Source: CAYWMQ01 sp964459635 (lineage in GTDB: Bacteria; Patescibacteriota; Minisyncoccia; Phycocordibacterales; UBA12088). Taken from it: 64,000 nucleotides of DNA. Location of the stretch: positions 1 to 64,000 of the forward strand of contig CAYWMQ010000001.1 of NCBI GenBank assembly GCA_964459635.1. Reading direction: 5' to 3'. The notes beneath the pieces are model-generated. The model was not told the DNA's origin, did not search any database, and was given only the letters and a program-made list of their open reading frames with translations. Below, piece by piece: positions 1 through 7,746 of this stretch (its first letter is position 1; each line of letters starts with the position of its first letter). Position numbers and translations under genes: made by a program.

Positions 1-66
1 CTGGTCTTGTTGTATTTCAACGGTTTTTGATGGGGAGAAGTGCGGGCACTTCAGTACACACAACGC

Positions 67-101
67 TTGACATCCGCGCTCCTTAGTGTATACTAAACAA
101 C
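67..101 (+). promoter_or_regulatory. nrtR promoter with overlapping NrtR-type operator
   Basis: TTGACA (67-72), a 16-nt spacer and TATACT (89-94) form a near-consensus promoter. The operator-like sequence AGTGT-ATACTAA-ACAAC (85-101) covers the -10 element. It matches the left half and spacer of the boxes at 1619 and 10224, but its right half is only partly conserved. The placement predicts autorepression of nrtR. Confidence 0.6.
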
Positions 102-141
102 AACTTACCCTAACCGTGCATTCGCACATACTCTTTGATCT

Positions 142-831
142 ATGCCGCGTGCAGCAAAAAAAGATATGCAGCCGCAGGATTTGCGCTTTGCGGTTTTGGC
201 CGCAGACGCGGTGGCGCTTCGCTTACACGATGGCGCGCTTGAGGTGCTGCTCATACCTGTCACCAACCCTGCATGGCAGGGAAAGGAGGGGCTTCCGGGT
301 GGGCTCATACGGCCCGACGAGACGGCGGAGCAGGCGGCCGAGCGGCATCTTACCGTAAAGGGTGGCCTTGCGGGCGGCTACTTCGAGCAGCTCTACACCT
401 TTAGCGACGTGGACCGCGACACGCGGGGGCGTGTGGTGTCTGTGGCGTACCTCGCTCTCTTTAGTCCCGAGGAGTCCGCGCTCCAGAGCGACGGGGCAGG
501 GGGCACACACTGGGTGCCGGTCGCAAAGGTGCCGCGCCTTGCGTACGACCATGACCTTATCCTTGCGACCGCTACTGAGCGGCTCCGCGCACGCATCGGC
601 TACACCACCATCATTCGGCACCTTTTGCCGAGCGAGTTTACGCTGACCGACCTCCAAGTGGCGTATGAGGCCGTGCTGGGGCACACGCTCGACAAGCGCA
701 ATTTTCGCAAGAAGATCCTCGCACTCGGGCTCGTGTCCGAAACGGGCCGCACACGCACGCAGGGTGCCTCGCGCCCCGCAGCGCTCTACCGCTTCGCGAA
801 GAAAGGGGTGGATACGATAGAGATACTATGA
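142..831 (+). CDS. nrtR: NrtR-family Nudix-like transcriptional regulator of NAD metabolism
   Basis: The 229-aa protein has an N-terminal Nudix fold (about residues 15-150) and a C-terminal winged helix (about 152-222), which is the NrtR architecture. In that family the Nudix-like domain senses ADP-ribose or related NAD metabolites and the winged helix binds DNA. The Nudix box keeps G54, E60, R68, G75 and L76. The catalytic REUxEE glutamates are replaced by H69, V72 and K73, so pyrophosphohydrolase activity is unlikely and a sensor-only role fits. The gene lies at the head of a block encoding PncA, PncB, NadD-like and NadE proteins, and copies of one inverted-repeat motif precede these units. 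There is no clear Shine-Dalgarno at ATG 142. ATG 166 is a possible alternative start. The family call is confident; the regulon is inferred. Confidence 0.85.
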   Translation: MPRAAKKDMQPQDLRFAVLAADAVALRLHDGALEVLLIPVTNPAWQGKEGLPGGLIRPDETAEQAAERHLTVKGGLAGGYFEQLYTFSDVDRDTRGRVVSVAYLALFSPEESALQSDGAGGTHWVPVAKVPRLAYDHDLILATATERLRARIGYTTIIRHLLPSEFTLTDLQVAYEAVLGHTLDKRNFRKKILALGLVSETGRTRTQGASRPAALYRFAKKGVDTIEIL

Positions 832-833
832 TG

Positions 834-868
834 AGTTTAGAGAGTAGAGTGTAGAGTTGAGAGCGACG
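834..868. repeat. heptanucleotide tandem tract (TTTAGAG family)
   Basis: Five consecutive 7-nt units run AGTTTAG, AGAGTAG, AGTGTAG, AGTTGAG, AGCGACG, starting just after the nrtR stop. Read on the other strand the unit is close to CTCTAAA, the unit of the tracts at 15017 and 44622. Confidence 0.6.
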
Positions 869-896
869 AGGAGCGAGCGGGCGAGTAGTGCAGATA

Positions 897-925
897 TTGA
901 CAAACCAAATACAAGGTGCTATAAT
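897..925 (+). promoter_or_regulatory. consensus promoter of the 983 gene
   Basis: TTGACA (897-902) and TATAAT (920-925) are separated by exactly 17 nt, a perfect sigma-70-type promoter. Transcription would begin near 932, which excludes any start codon upstream of that point and supports GTG 983 for the next gene. Confidence 0.8.
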
Positions 926-982
926 GCCCCAGAAACGCACCTTACAGCTTTTTTGTGCCGGCGGAGCCGGCGAGGAGGATTT

Positions 983-1483
983 GTGGATAGCAAGAGCTAC
1001 TATTCTGCGGCGGCGCTTGCGCTGCTGCCGCTTGCGGTCGCGTGTGTGACCATGCCCGCGGGCAGCATCGGAGTGCAAATCGCAGCCGCCGTGCTTGCGG
1101 CCGCGTACGTCGTGGCTGCTGTGGGAGCGAAGCGGCGCGAGCTGTTCTTCGCTCTGCCGTTCACTGCTCTGTATGCGGTGTGCGGCGGTCTCTTGCTCCG
1201 TGCCGCGATCGGCATAGACGCGTACGGCAGCGATTCCTTTATCGTGGCGGTGGCCGGTGCTGCGCTTCTCACGGTCGTGGCGATCGTGCTCGCGCATCTC
1301 GTCGGCCAGCGGATCGTCCGCACTGCTGGGCCGAGCAAGGGTGACGTCTATATGGCGGCCTACATGCTCGCGTTCGTCGCGGCTGTCGCGGTGCCTGCGC
1401 CCTGGAGCCCTTTTGCCGCGCTCGCCATCGTCGCGCTCGCGATCTGGGGCCTTAAGCCGCACATCGCCGCGCTTCCGGCATAG
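983..1483 (+). CDS. small multi-pass membrane protein, function unknown
   Basis: I do not recognise the family. The frame is open further upstream (ATG 857), but a perfect promoter at 897-925 and a GAGGAGG at 972-978 point to GTG 983 as the start, giving 166 aa. The product is alanine/valine-rich and nearly all membrane. Hydrophobic stretches lie at about residues 8-24, 30-44, 52-68, 75-100 and 115-150, linked by short basic loops. There is no recognisable motif or C-terminal domain. It sits alone between nrtR and the pncA operon and ends in a GC-rich hairpin at 1503-1528. A transporter-like or scaffold role in the NAD block (for example vitamin uptake) is only a guess from position. Confidence 0.7.
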   Translation: MDSKSYYSAAALALLPLAVACVTMPAGSIGVQIAAAVLAAAYVVAAVGAKRRELFFALPFTALYAVCGGLLLRAAIGIDAYGSDSFIVAVAGAALLTVVAIVLAHLVGQRIVRTAGPSKGDVYMAAYMLAFVAAVAVPAPWSPFAALAIVALAIWGLKPHIAALPA

Positions 1484-1502
1484 CCCTACAAGGCTGTGCC
1501 AC

Positions 1503-1530
1503 GACCCCCGGATACACGTCTGGGGGTCTT
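1503..1530 (+). terminator. hairpin after the 983 gene
   Basis: GACCCCC (1503-1509) pairs with GGGGGTC (1522-1528) across a 12-nt loop. Only TT follows, so as an intrinsic terminator it is weak. Confidence 0.45.
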
Positions 1531-1544
1531 CCACGTGCAGAGTA

Positions 1545-1561
1545 TGTGTATACTTGACACT
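1545..1561. promoter_or_regulatory. NrtR-type box B upstream of pncA
   Basis: TGTGT-ATACTTG-ACACT, followed by AA, matches the inverted repeat AGTGT-N7-ACACT except at its first base. It is one of two such boxes upstream of the pncA operon, spaced 74 nt apart. Confidence 0.55.
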
Positions 1562-1618
1562 AAGTAAATACAAATGTGCAACGCGAAAGTCGATTGACAA
1601 CCTTTTACTGCAGGTGTA

Positions 1619-1635
1619 AGTGTATATTAGACACT
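1619..1635. promoter_or_regulatory. NrtR-type box C upstream of pncA
   Basis: AGTGT-ATATTAG-ACACT is a perfect 5+5 inverted repeat with a 7-nt centre, followed by AA as in boxes B and 10224. It ends 8 nt before the -35 hexamer of the pncA promoter. Confidence 0.65.
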
Positions 1636-1643
1636 AACAAACG

Positions 1644-1672
1644 TTGACTTAGTCTCGGCAATCATGTATGGT
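1644..1672 (+). promoter_or_regulatory. pncA operon promoter
   Basis: TTGACT (1644-1649), a 17-nt spacer and TATGGT (1667-1672) lie about 58 nt before the pncA start and just downstream of NrtR-type box C. Confidence 0.6.
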
Positions 1673-1729
1673 TGCGCGGATAACAAGAAGAATGTTCTTT
1701 GACACTGCATAGAAAGAGGAGAATGTCTC

Positions 1730-2560
1730 ATGGCTACACGTGCACTTCAAGTCGAGCTCGTGGTCATCGACCCCCAGAACGACTTCATGGATCAGCCTGC
1801 CGCGACACTGCCAGTGCCCGGCGCGACCGACGACATGCGGCGGCTTGCGGCACTCATTGACCGACTCGGCCGCAAGCTTGCCGACATTCACGTCACGCTC
1901 GACAGCCACCGCGTCATCGACGTGGCGCACCCGGGCATGTGGCGTGATGCAAACGGTATTGCTCCGCAGCCGTTTACCATCATCTCGCCGGACGACATCG
2001 AGCGAGGCGTCTGGACGCCCCGCAACCCGGCCTACACGGCGCGCCTGCTTGCCTACGCCCGCGCTCTGGCGACGGGTGGTCAGTATCCGCTCATGGTCTG
2101 GCCGGAACACTGCCTCATCGGCACGGCGGGTCACAACGTCGAACAGACGCTGATGGCCGCCTTGCAGCGCTGGGAGCGTCGGGAGTTTGCCACGGTCGAT
2201 TACGTGGTGAAGGGTACGAACATCTTCACCGAGCACTACGGCGCGCTTATGGCCGAGGTGCCGGACATGGAAGACCCGTCCTCGCAGCTCAACACCGGCT
2301 TTCTCGACATTCTGGCGCGGGCGGACATCATCGCGGTTGCGGGGGAAGCCCTCTCGCACTGCGTGAAATCCACCGTGACGCAGATTGCCGACAACATCGG
2401 CGAAGAGCACCTGCGCAAGTTCCATATCCTCACCGACTGCACGAGCCCCGTCCCGCAGCCGCCGAATGGCCCGGACTTTCCGGCCATCGCAGCCGCGTGG
2501 CTCAAGGATATGGAAGCGCGTGGTATGACGCTTACGAACTCCGTCGACTTCTTGGCCTAA
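1730..2560 (+). CDS. pncA: nicotinamidase / isochorismatase-fold cysteine hydrolase
   Basis: The 276-aa protein has the cysteine-hydrolase fold and the triad expected of nicotinamidase: D14 (in IDPQNDF), K161 (in VVKG) and C211 (in ALSHCV). D58/H60 and the WPEHC motif at 124-128 fit the metal- and substrate-site region. Nicotinamidase converts nicotinamide to nicotinate plus ammonia, the first step of deamidating NAD salvage. At 276 aa it is longer than the usual 180-220 aa, with inserts around residues 60-120. AGAGGAG at 1715-1721 sets the start. It heads an operon with the vWA, PP2C and kinase-like genes. Two NrtR-type boxes upstream and the nadE-nadD-pncB operon nearby support the NAD assignment over other isochorismatase-fold activities. 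Confidence 0.82.
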   Translation: MATRALQVELVVIDPQNDFMDQPAATLPVPGATDDMRRLAALIDRLGRKLADIHVTLDSHRVIDVAHPGMWRDANGIAPQPFTIISPDDIERGVWTPRNPAYTARLLAYARALATGGQYPLMVWPEHCLIGTAGHNVEQTLMAALQRWERREFATVDYVVKGTNIFTEHYGALMAEVPDMEDPSSQLNTGFLDILARADIIAVAGEALSHCVKSTVTQIADNIGEEHLRKFHILTDCTSPVPQPPNGPDFPAIAAAWLKDMEARGMTLTNSVDFLA

Positions 2561-2570
2561 CATCGGGCAT

Positions 2571-2595
2571 GGTACGGCAGCACTGCTGCCGTACC
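2571..2595 (+). other. GC-rich intercistronic hairpin between pncA and the vWA gene
   Basis: GGTACGGCAG pairs with CTGCCGTACC in the gap between the pncA stop and the next Shine-Dalgarno. No T-run follows. Similar hairpins occupy the gaps at 3408, 12061 and 12868. Confidence 0.6.
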
Positions 2596-2623
2596 GAAAC
2601 CTCACGTACAAAGGAGTACTACC

Positions 2624-3385
2624 ATGCCTAAGCTCGGCACTTCCATGGCCGTCTCGACGATCGGCGGCAGCAACTTTAAGTTTACCGGCGCGCGCATCGA
2701 GGAGCTCGGTGCCACCGAGTACACCCTCGTCACCATCGCCGTTGATGAAACAGGCTCTGTCGCGGGCTTTGCAGATGAGCTCTTGCGCATGCTGCAGGCT
2801 GCGGTTGAATCCTGCCGCCTTGCGGTCCGTAGGGTCGGTAAGGAAGAGAACGTACTCATTCGCGTCATTGCCTTCGGCAGTCAGCACCCAAACGGCGTGC
2901 GCGAGCTCCACGGCTTTAAGCCCATCAGCGAGATTGACGTGGCGGCGTATCAGCCGCTTATGCCCGGCGGGCTTACCCCCCTGTGCGACGCGTGCTACTC
3001 GTCTTTGGGCGCCATGAACACGTACGCGCAGAACTTGGTCGACAACGACTATGCCGTAAACGCCATTCTGTTCGTCATTACCGACGGCGGCGAAAACGCC
3101 TCGGTCGCAACGATGAACATGGTGAAGACCGAAGCGGACAAGGCGGTGCGCGGCGAGGTGCTGGAGTCGATGATTTCGATTTTGATCGGCGTGAATGCGC
3201 AGATGGCAAGCGGCGAGCTCGCGCAGTTTCGCAGAGAAGCCGGGCTCACCCAGTACATCGACGCCGGTGACGCAAGCCCGCGGACGCTCGCCAAGCTTGG
3301 ACAGTTTGTCTCGCGTTCCGTGTCGAGTCAGAGCCAGGCCTTGGGCACGGGTGGTCCCAGCAAGCAGATCTCCGCAACCATCTAG
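2624..3385 (+). CDS. von Willebrand factor A domain protein (YegL-like)
   Basis: The 253-aa protein is essentially one vWA domain. The metal-ion-dependent adhesion site is visible as D41-x-T43-x-S45, T118 (in GGLTPL) and D154 (in ITDGGEN). There is no signal peptide or membrane segment, so it should be cytoplasmic. AAAGGAG at 2610-2616 sets the start. It is followed by a PP2C-type phosphatase and a kinase-like protein, the same three-component set as E. coli YegL/YegK/YegI and Ter-linked phospho-signalling loci. The vWA protein is thought to act as an adaptor or substrate there. Its partner in this operon is unusual because the first gene encodes a nicotinamidase. The domain call is firm; the role is inferred. 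Confidence 0.85.
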   Translation: MPKLGTSMAVSTIGGSNFKFTGARIEELGATEYTLVTIAVDETGSVAGFADELLRMLQAAVESCRLAVRRVGKEENVLIRVIAFGSQHPNGVRELHGFKPISEIDVAAYQPLMPGGLTPLCDACYSSLGAMNTYAQNLVDNDYAVNAILFVITDGGENASVATMNMVKTEADKAVRGEVLESMISILIGVNAQMASGELAQFRREAGLTQYIDAGDASPRTLAKLGQFVSRSVSSQSQALGTGGPSKQISATI

Positions 3386-3407
3386 CAGTACCACAACAGC
3401 GTAAAGA

Positions 3408-3434
3408 AGGGCGGCGGAACAAAACCGCCGCCCT
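3408..3434 (+). other. GC-rich intercistronic hairpin before the PP2C gene
   Basis: AGGGCGGCGG (3408-3417) pairs perfectly with CCGCCGCCCT (3425-3434) around a 7-nt A-rich loop. CATCTG follows rather than a T-run, so it is more likely an mRNA processing or stability element than a full terminator. Confidence 0.65.
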
Positions 3435-3455
3435 CATCTGTAAAAGGACATGGCG

Positions 3456-4316
3456 ATGCAGGACATTCGTACCGACTGGTACTACCACATAGGTGAGCAG
3501 CATTTGCGCTCGGGCGCACCTTGCCAAGACTACGCGCTCGCGGGTACGCAAGATGACATGGCGTACGCTATAGTGTCTGATGGCTGTTCCAGCGGAGGAC
3601 GCACAGATGTGGGTGCGCGCATTGTTGCGCTCGCAGCGCAGCGTGCACTCGGCGAAGAATCTTGGCGGGGATACGCCACGGTTGACGCTCTGCATGCAGA
3701 TGCGGCGCGGCTGCGCCAAGAGTTCTACATGGACACCGGACGCACCCTTTTTGGCCTGGAGCCGCATGACATGCTTGCGACGTGCATCGTTGCGCTCAGT
3801 ACTCCTCGCGGCGGATACGTGCGCGTGTATGGGGATGGGATCGTTGCGCTCGTGTTTGCGGATGGTGCCGTACGCGTGCACGAATACGAATGGCTGAACA
3901 ACATGCCGTTTTACCTTGCGTACGGGAGCGCACTTGTCGGAGAGTTTGTGAGTGCCCATGGTGGTGCTCTTGATGCGGCGTGCTGCGCGGAGCGCATATA
4001 CACGAGCGGAGACAGTATGCCTGCAGTCGTCGAGCACACACTCGCTGCCGGCCTGCGCGGCATGCATATTGCGCTCGGACCGGAAGAACTATCCACGCTC
4101 GCGTGTATCGCACTGTATTCCGACGGCGTCGGGTGCGTCTCCGGCGTACCCGTGCAAGATGTTGTGCGCGAGATGCTTGCCTTTAAGACTCTTGCGCCCG
4201 GGTTTGTGAAGCGCCGCGTGAAGCGTGCACTCACGGACTACGCGCGAGGCGGACATGCGCCAATGGATGATGTGGCATGCGCTGCACTGCTGCGCATGCC
4301 TCAAGAGGAGGAATAA
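3456..4316 (+). CDS. PP2C-family protein phosphatase (YegK-like)
   Basis: The 286-aa protein has PPM/PP2C hallmarks: H-x-x-S-G-x-x-CQDY near residues 16-26, SDG at 41-43 within the metal-binding GCSSGGRTDVG segment, an internal YGDG, and a C-terminal MDDVACAAL carrying the last metal-binding aspartate. It probably removes phosphate from Ser/Thr residues placed by the downstream kinase-like protein. Two ATGs compete. AAGGA at 3444-3448 is only 1 nt from ATG 3450 but 7 nt from ATG 3456, so I chose 3456. The stop codon at 4314-4316 is 1 nt from the next ATG, indicating tight coupling. There is no membrane segment. Confidence 0.82.
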   Translation: MQDIRTDWYYHIGEQHLRSGAPCQDYALAGTQDDMAYAIVSDGCSSGGRTDVGARIVALAAQRALGEESWRGYATVDALHADAARLRQEFYMDTGRTLFGLEPHDMLATCIVALSTPRGGYVRVYGDGIVALVFADGAVRVHEYEWLNNMPFYLAYGSALVGEFVSAHGGALDAACCAERIYTSGDSMPAVVEHTLAAGLRGMHIALGPEELSTLACIALYSDGVGCVSGVPVQDVVREMLAFKTLAPGFVKRRVKRALTDYARGGHAPMDDVACAALLRMPQEEE

Positions 4317-4317
4317 A

Positions 4318-6051
4318 ATGGTACAGAAAGGCAGCTTCACCGTTCTGCTTGACGGACGAGGCCCGCTCACGCTCGAACCTAGAGACCATGTCGGTACGGG
4401 CGGCGAAGGCTCGGTGTACCGTTCGGGCAACACGGTTGTAAAAATCTACAGCGACCCGCAGAAGATGCTGCGCGAGGACATGAAAGGGAAGCTTGCGCTT
4501 CTTGTCGGCCTTACGCACCCCTCTATCGCGGCACCACGCGGTATCGTGCTCTCTACGCGCCACGAGCCCGTGGGCTTCTACATGGACTGGGTGGCGGGAG
4601 AGCCGCTCCCCGGCCTCTTCACCAATGACACGCGGGCGCGGCTTGCGTTTGGGGATGCGGAGTCAACCAGCGTGGCGGCTCGCATGCGCGAAGCGATGGC
4701 ATACGCGCACGCGGCGGGCGCGCTCATGGTGGACCCTAATGAGTTTAACTGGATCGTTTCGCTCAGTGACCCGCAGAAGCCGTTGCCGTACGCCATTGAT
4801 GTTGACTCTTGGCAGATAGGTCGATGGCCGGCGCGCGTCATCATGCCCTCCATCCAGGACCACCACAGGCAGGGTTTCGACACTCTTACGGACTGGTTCT
4901 CGTGGGGCGTGGTCACCTTTCAGGTGTACACGGGTATTCATCCATACAAGGGCACGGTACCTGGCTTTGGGCGGTACGACCTCGAGGCGCGCATGAAGGC
5001 AAACGCGAGCGTATTTCGACCCGATGCACGCGTGAATAGAGCGGTGCGTCCGTGGAGTGTGATTCCCGGGCCGCTCTTGGACTGGTACGTTGCAACATTC
5101 GAGCAGGGGGAGCGTACCGCGCCACCCTCGCCGTATGCTGCGGGCGCGGCCGGCGCTCCGACCGCGCGTACGCTCCGCGTCGTGACGACCGCGCAGGGTG
5201 CACTTATCTACGCAAAGCTCCTGGAGCGCCCGGGTGATCCGATAGTACGCGTGTTTCCCGCCGGTCTCGTGCGTCTCGCAAGTGGTGCCTTAGTGCATGT
5301 GGCGAGCGGGCGTACTCTTCTCACACAAAGCTCGCCGCGCATGGAGGCCATAGCCGCCGCTGAGGGCTGGCTTATCGCGGATAAGGCCGCGTCAGGCGTA
5401 GTCTTCACGTACGTGGATGGTCAGAGCGGCGCGACGCAAACGCTTACGCATACCATACGTGCGGAGCGTGTGGTTGTTGGCGGTGAGCGCATGTTTGCGG
5501 TCACCTCGTCCGGCATCGCAGAAATCCTCGTGCGGAAGCTCGGACGTACCGTGCTTGTCGCGCAGGGGAAGGTCTGGGGTGTGCTGCCGCACGCGCTTTC
5601 GTGGCAGCGCGGCGTGGGTATCCTCGATGCGCTTGGCGCGGCATACGTTATCATGCCGTTTGGCTCTGAGGCGGTTGCACAGGTGCGGGTACCGGAGCTT
5701 GACCATGTGCGTGTTGTCGCAGGTGTCGGGTACGGGCGCATCGCGACCTTTACCGGTGTCGATACGAGCGGCGTGTACACGAAGTATGACGTGCTCTTCT
5801 CTCATGACATGCGCTCCGCACAAGTTTCTAGCGAGAAAGTCGCGACAGCGGAGCTTGTGCGGACGGTGCTTCCGAAAGGCGTTGTCGCGTTCATTGAAGA
5901 GGACGGCGAGCTCTGCGTCTCGGTGCCCACCGCCGCGACGATGAATAAAGTCGCGGACAAAGACATAGCCACCGACATGCTTCTCGCACGGGTTGGGGAC
6001 AGCGTTGTGTATGTGAAAGACGGCGCGCTGTGGTCCCTCCGTATGAAGTAA
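4318..6051 (+). CDS. protein-kinase-like protein with C-terminal beta-propeller-like region (YegI-like)
   Basis: The 577-aa protein starts with a kinase fold. It has a glycine loop VGTGGEGSV at 25-33, the lysine K42 in VVK, a catalytic-loop-like D139-P-N-E-x-N144 and a metal-binding DVD at 161-163 in place of DFG. The HRD histidine is absent, and the DPN form resembles YegI-type kinases. Residues from about 290 to 577 are beta-rich repeats of roughly 40-50 aa that look like a propeller or sensor domain. There is no transmembrane segment. ATG 4318 follows GAGGAGG (4305-4311) that overlaps the end of the phosphatase gene; the open frame further upstream lies inside that gene. The gene closes the operon at a strong terminator (6067-6094). 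Its substrate is unknown; the vWA protein is the obvious candidate. Confidence 0.78.
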   Translation: MVQKGSFTVLLDGRGPLTLEPRDHVGTGGEGSVYRSGNTVVKIYSDPQKMLREDMKGKLALLVGLTHPSIAAPRGIVLSTRHEPVGFYMDWVAGEPLPGLFTNDTRARLAFGDAESTSVAARMREAMAYAHAAGALMVDPNEFNWIVSLSDPQKPLPYAIDVDSWQIGRWPARVIMPSIQDHHRQGFDTLTDWFSWGVVTFQVYTGIHPYKGTVPGFGRYDLEARMKANASVFRPDARVNRAVRPWSVIPGPLLDWYVATFEQGERTAPPSPYAAGAAGAPTARTLRVVTTAQGALIYAKLLERPGDPIVRVFPAGLVRLASGALVHVASGRTLLTQSSPRMEAIAAAEGWLIADKAASGVVFTYVDGQSGATQTLTHTIRAERVVVGGERMFAVTSSGIAEILVRKLGRTVLVAQGKVWGVLPHALSWQRGVGILDALGAAYVIMPFGSEAVAQVRVPELDHVRVVAGVGYGRIATFTGVDTSGVYTKYDVLFSHDMRSAQVSSEKVATAELVRTVLPKGVVAFIEEDGELCVSVPTAATMNKVADKDIATDMLLARVGDSVVYVKDGALWSLRMK

Positions 6052-6066
6052 CGTATGAGGTGGCCT

Positions 6067-6094
6067 AAGGGCGGGACAAGATCCCGCCCTTTTT
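6067..6094 (+). terminator. intrinsic terminator of the pncA-vWA-PP2C-kinase operon
   Basis: AAGGGCGGGA (6067-6076) pairs with TCCCGCCCTT (6082-6091) around a CAAGA loop, followed by TTTTT (6090-6094). Confidence 0.85.
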
Positions 6095-6118
6095 CGTATA
6101 GCACATGTGCGCAGAAAA

Positions 6119-6154
6119 TTGACAAACGTAGCACTATATGACATTTTGGTGTCA
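6119..6154 (+). promoter_or_regulatory. putative promoter and inverted repeat upstream of the methyltransferase
   Basis: TTGACA (6119-6124) is a good -35, but the -10 is unclear (TATATG or CATTTT). TGACA-N6-TGTCA (6139-6154) is a separate inverted repeat that does not match the NrtR-type box. Confidence 0.4.
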
Positions 6155-6175
6155 GACCATGGAAAGGGAGGCGCA

Positions 6176-6991
6176 ATGGAAGATGTAGCTCGCTACCTGG
6201 GGCGCATGGGCGCAAGCGTTCCGGACAAGGAACGCGTGCTTCCGTACGTGCGCAAAGGTGCACAAAATATCCTTGATGTCGGCTGCGCGGACGGGGCCTT
6301 TACTCTTCGCGTGGCGGAGGAGTTTCCGCACGCGTGCGTGCTCGGGATAGACATCGACCCACACTTTGTTGAACGTGCTCGCCATAACGCGACGTTGCGT
6401 GGCGTGCACAACGTCCGCTTCGAGCATGTACACCTACACGAGTTACTTACCCGCGACGTACGCTACGACGCCGTGCTGTTCATGTCGGTTTGGCATGAAT
6501 TTAAGAGTCGGGGTTACAGCGCGTCACTCTACAAGGCGCTCGGGCACGCACATGAACTTCTACGGGAGAGTGGCCGTATCATCGGACGTGACCCTATGTG
6601 TCACGAGCATGCGTGTAAGATTGAGGACGTGGCGCCGTACATCGACGCAATCCAGGGGAACGCCGAGGTGTTGCCTTGGTTTGAGCGCTTCCTCGCACGC
6701 TATGGACCCGCGGTTAATCTGCGCGTGCTGAACCATTTCCTCCTGAAGTATCTCTACACCAACAACTGGACGTACGAGATGGAGGAGGATTACCTGGCGA
6801 TGCCGCTCGAGTGGTATGTGGGGCAGTTTCGGGCGCTTGAGATGCGGCTCGTGTATGCCCAGGTCTACCTGCTCCCGTTTCTTCGGGAGAAGTGGCAAAC
6901 GGACTTTGGTTTGCATGACGCCGACCTCGACCGACTTTCGTCGAACGGCGTTGTGGTGGTGGAAAAAAGTAGGAGGAAGGTGTCGTGTTAG
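6176..6991 (+). CDS. class I SAM-dependent methyltransferase
   Basis: The 271-aa protein has the Rossmann methyltransferase fold. Motif I is LDVGCADGAFT (about residues 33-43), followed by GIDIDP for the ribose-binding acidic loop and a MSVWHEF motif at the expected motif IV position. The C-terminal half is helical and specific to this protein. The start at ATG 6176 follows AGGGAGG (6166-6172); the longer frame from 6107 would include the promoter. The stop overlaps the next gene by 7 nt, so methyltransferase and hydrolase are probably co-translated. The substrate cannot be read from the sequence. Pairing with an isochorismatase-fold hydrolase in an NAD block makes a pyridine or amide substrate conceivable but unproven. 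Confidence 0.75.
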   Translation: MEDVARYLGRMGASVPDKERVLPYVRKGAQNILDVGCADGAFTLRVAEEFPHACVLGIDIDPHFVERARHNATLRGVHNVRFEHVHLHELLTRDVRYDAVLFMSVWHEFKSRGYSASLYKALGHAHELLRESGRIIGRDPMCHEHACKIEDVAPYIDAIQGNAEVLPWFERFLARYGPAVNLRVLNHFLLKYLYTNNWTYEMEEDYLAMPLEWYVGQFRALEMRLVYAQVYLLPFLREKWQTDFGLHDADLDRLSSNGVVVVEKSRRKVSC

Positions 6992-7695
6992 ATAAGCAGC
7001 TTGCTGCACTTGCGGTGCAGATGGTGCGCTATCGGCTTCCCAAGCGCTGGGGCGCCGTCTCCGTCGATATCATCAATGCGTTTTGCACCGTGGGCGCGGG
7101 CGCGCTTGCGCCCATGCGCCGCGATCCATGCATTGAGCGCATGGTAAATGAGGCCAACACCGTACTTCGTGCGGCAGAGGCGGCACAGCGCCCGGTCGTC
7201 CGGTACCGTGACGAACACAAGCCCGGCGTGCCGGAAGTGCCGTTTCCCATTCACGGAGAAAAGGGTTCCGGGGAAGAGCTGCCTGTGCCTGCACACACTT
7301 GGGTGTCTGCATATGCACTCATGCTCGACATCCCAAAGGACTGCTTCAACGGGCTCGTAGGCGCCATGGACCTCAAGACACATCGCAACCGTGTCATCGA
7401 CTGGGTCAACGAGCACGAGCTCGAGGTGCTGGTGGTCGTCGGCATCTGCACTGACATCTGTGTGCTGCAGTTTGTGCAGGCGATGCTTTCCGCGCGCAAC
7501 CACGGAATGATGCCGACCCTGCGGGAAATCGTCGTGTACGAGCCCGGCTGCACGACCTACGACTTGCCGCTTGAGACGGCGCGTGAGCTCAGCCTCCCCG
7601 AGGGCGCAGCGCACCCGCGCGAGCTCTTTCATGCTGTCGGCCTTACGCTCATGGCCCAGAGCGGAGCCATTATCGCCAACGAACTTGAGTACTAG
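6985..7695 (+). CDS. isochorismatase/nicotinamidase-fold hydrolase, second copy
   Basis: The 236-aa protein has a cysteine-hydrolase triad of D28 (SVDII), K118 (IPKD) and C159 (in TDICV, a typical nicotinamidase/isochorismatase nucleophile motif). It is not a close copy of the 1730 protein: only the fold and catalytic residues are shared. It starts at GTG 6985, which overlaps the methyltransferase stop, with AGGAGGAAGG at 6971-6980. It may be a second nicotinamidase or may act on a related amide made by the methyltransferase branch. A strong terminator follows at 7719-7746. The fold is confident; the substrate is not. Confidence 0.75.
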   Translation: MLDKQLAALAVQMVRYRLPKRWGAVSVDIINAFCTVGAGALAPMRRDPCIERMVNEANTVLRAAEAAQRPVVRYRDEHKPGVPEVPFPIHGEKGSGEELPVPAHTWVSAYALMLDIPKDCFNGLVGAMDLKTHRNRVIDWVNEHELEVLVVVGICTDICVLQFVQAMLSARNHGMMPTLREIVVYEPGCTTYDLPLETARELSLPEGAAHPRELFHAVGLTLMAQSGAIIANELEY

Positions 7696-7718
7696 GCCGT
7701 GCAGCCGCGGCAGACGTG

Positions 7719-7746
7719 ACGGGAGGGTATCACCCCTCCCGTTTTT
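7719..7746 (+). terminator. intrinsic terminator of the methyltransferase-hydrolase operon
   Basis: ACGGGAGGG (7719-7727) pairs with CCCTCCCGT (7734-7742), followed by TTTTT. Confidence 0.85.

Noticed and set aside
638..1600. A 320-codon minus-strand open frame
   Set aside because: It covers the nrtR 3' end, a perfect plus-strand promoter and the 983 gene. Its Arg/His-rich composition is typical of an antisense shadow.
1649..3394. A 581-codon minus-strand open frame opposite pncA and the vWA gene
   Set aside because: It mirrors two well-supported plus-strand genes, has no ribosome-binding site or family resemblance, and is explained by GC-rich codon bias.
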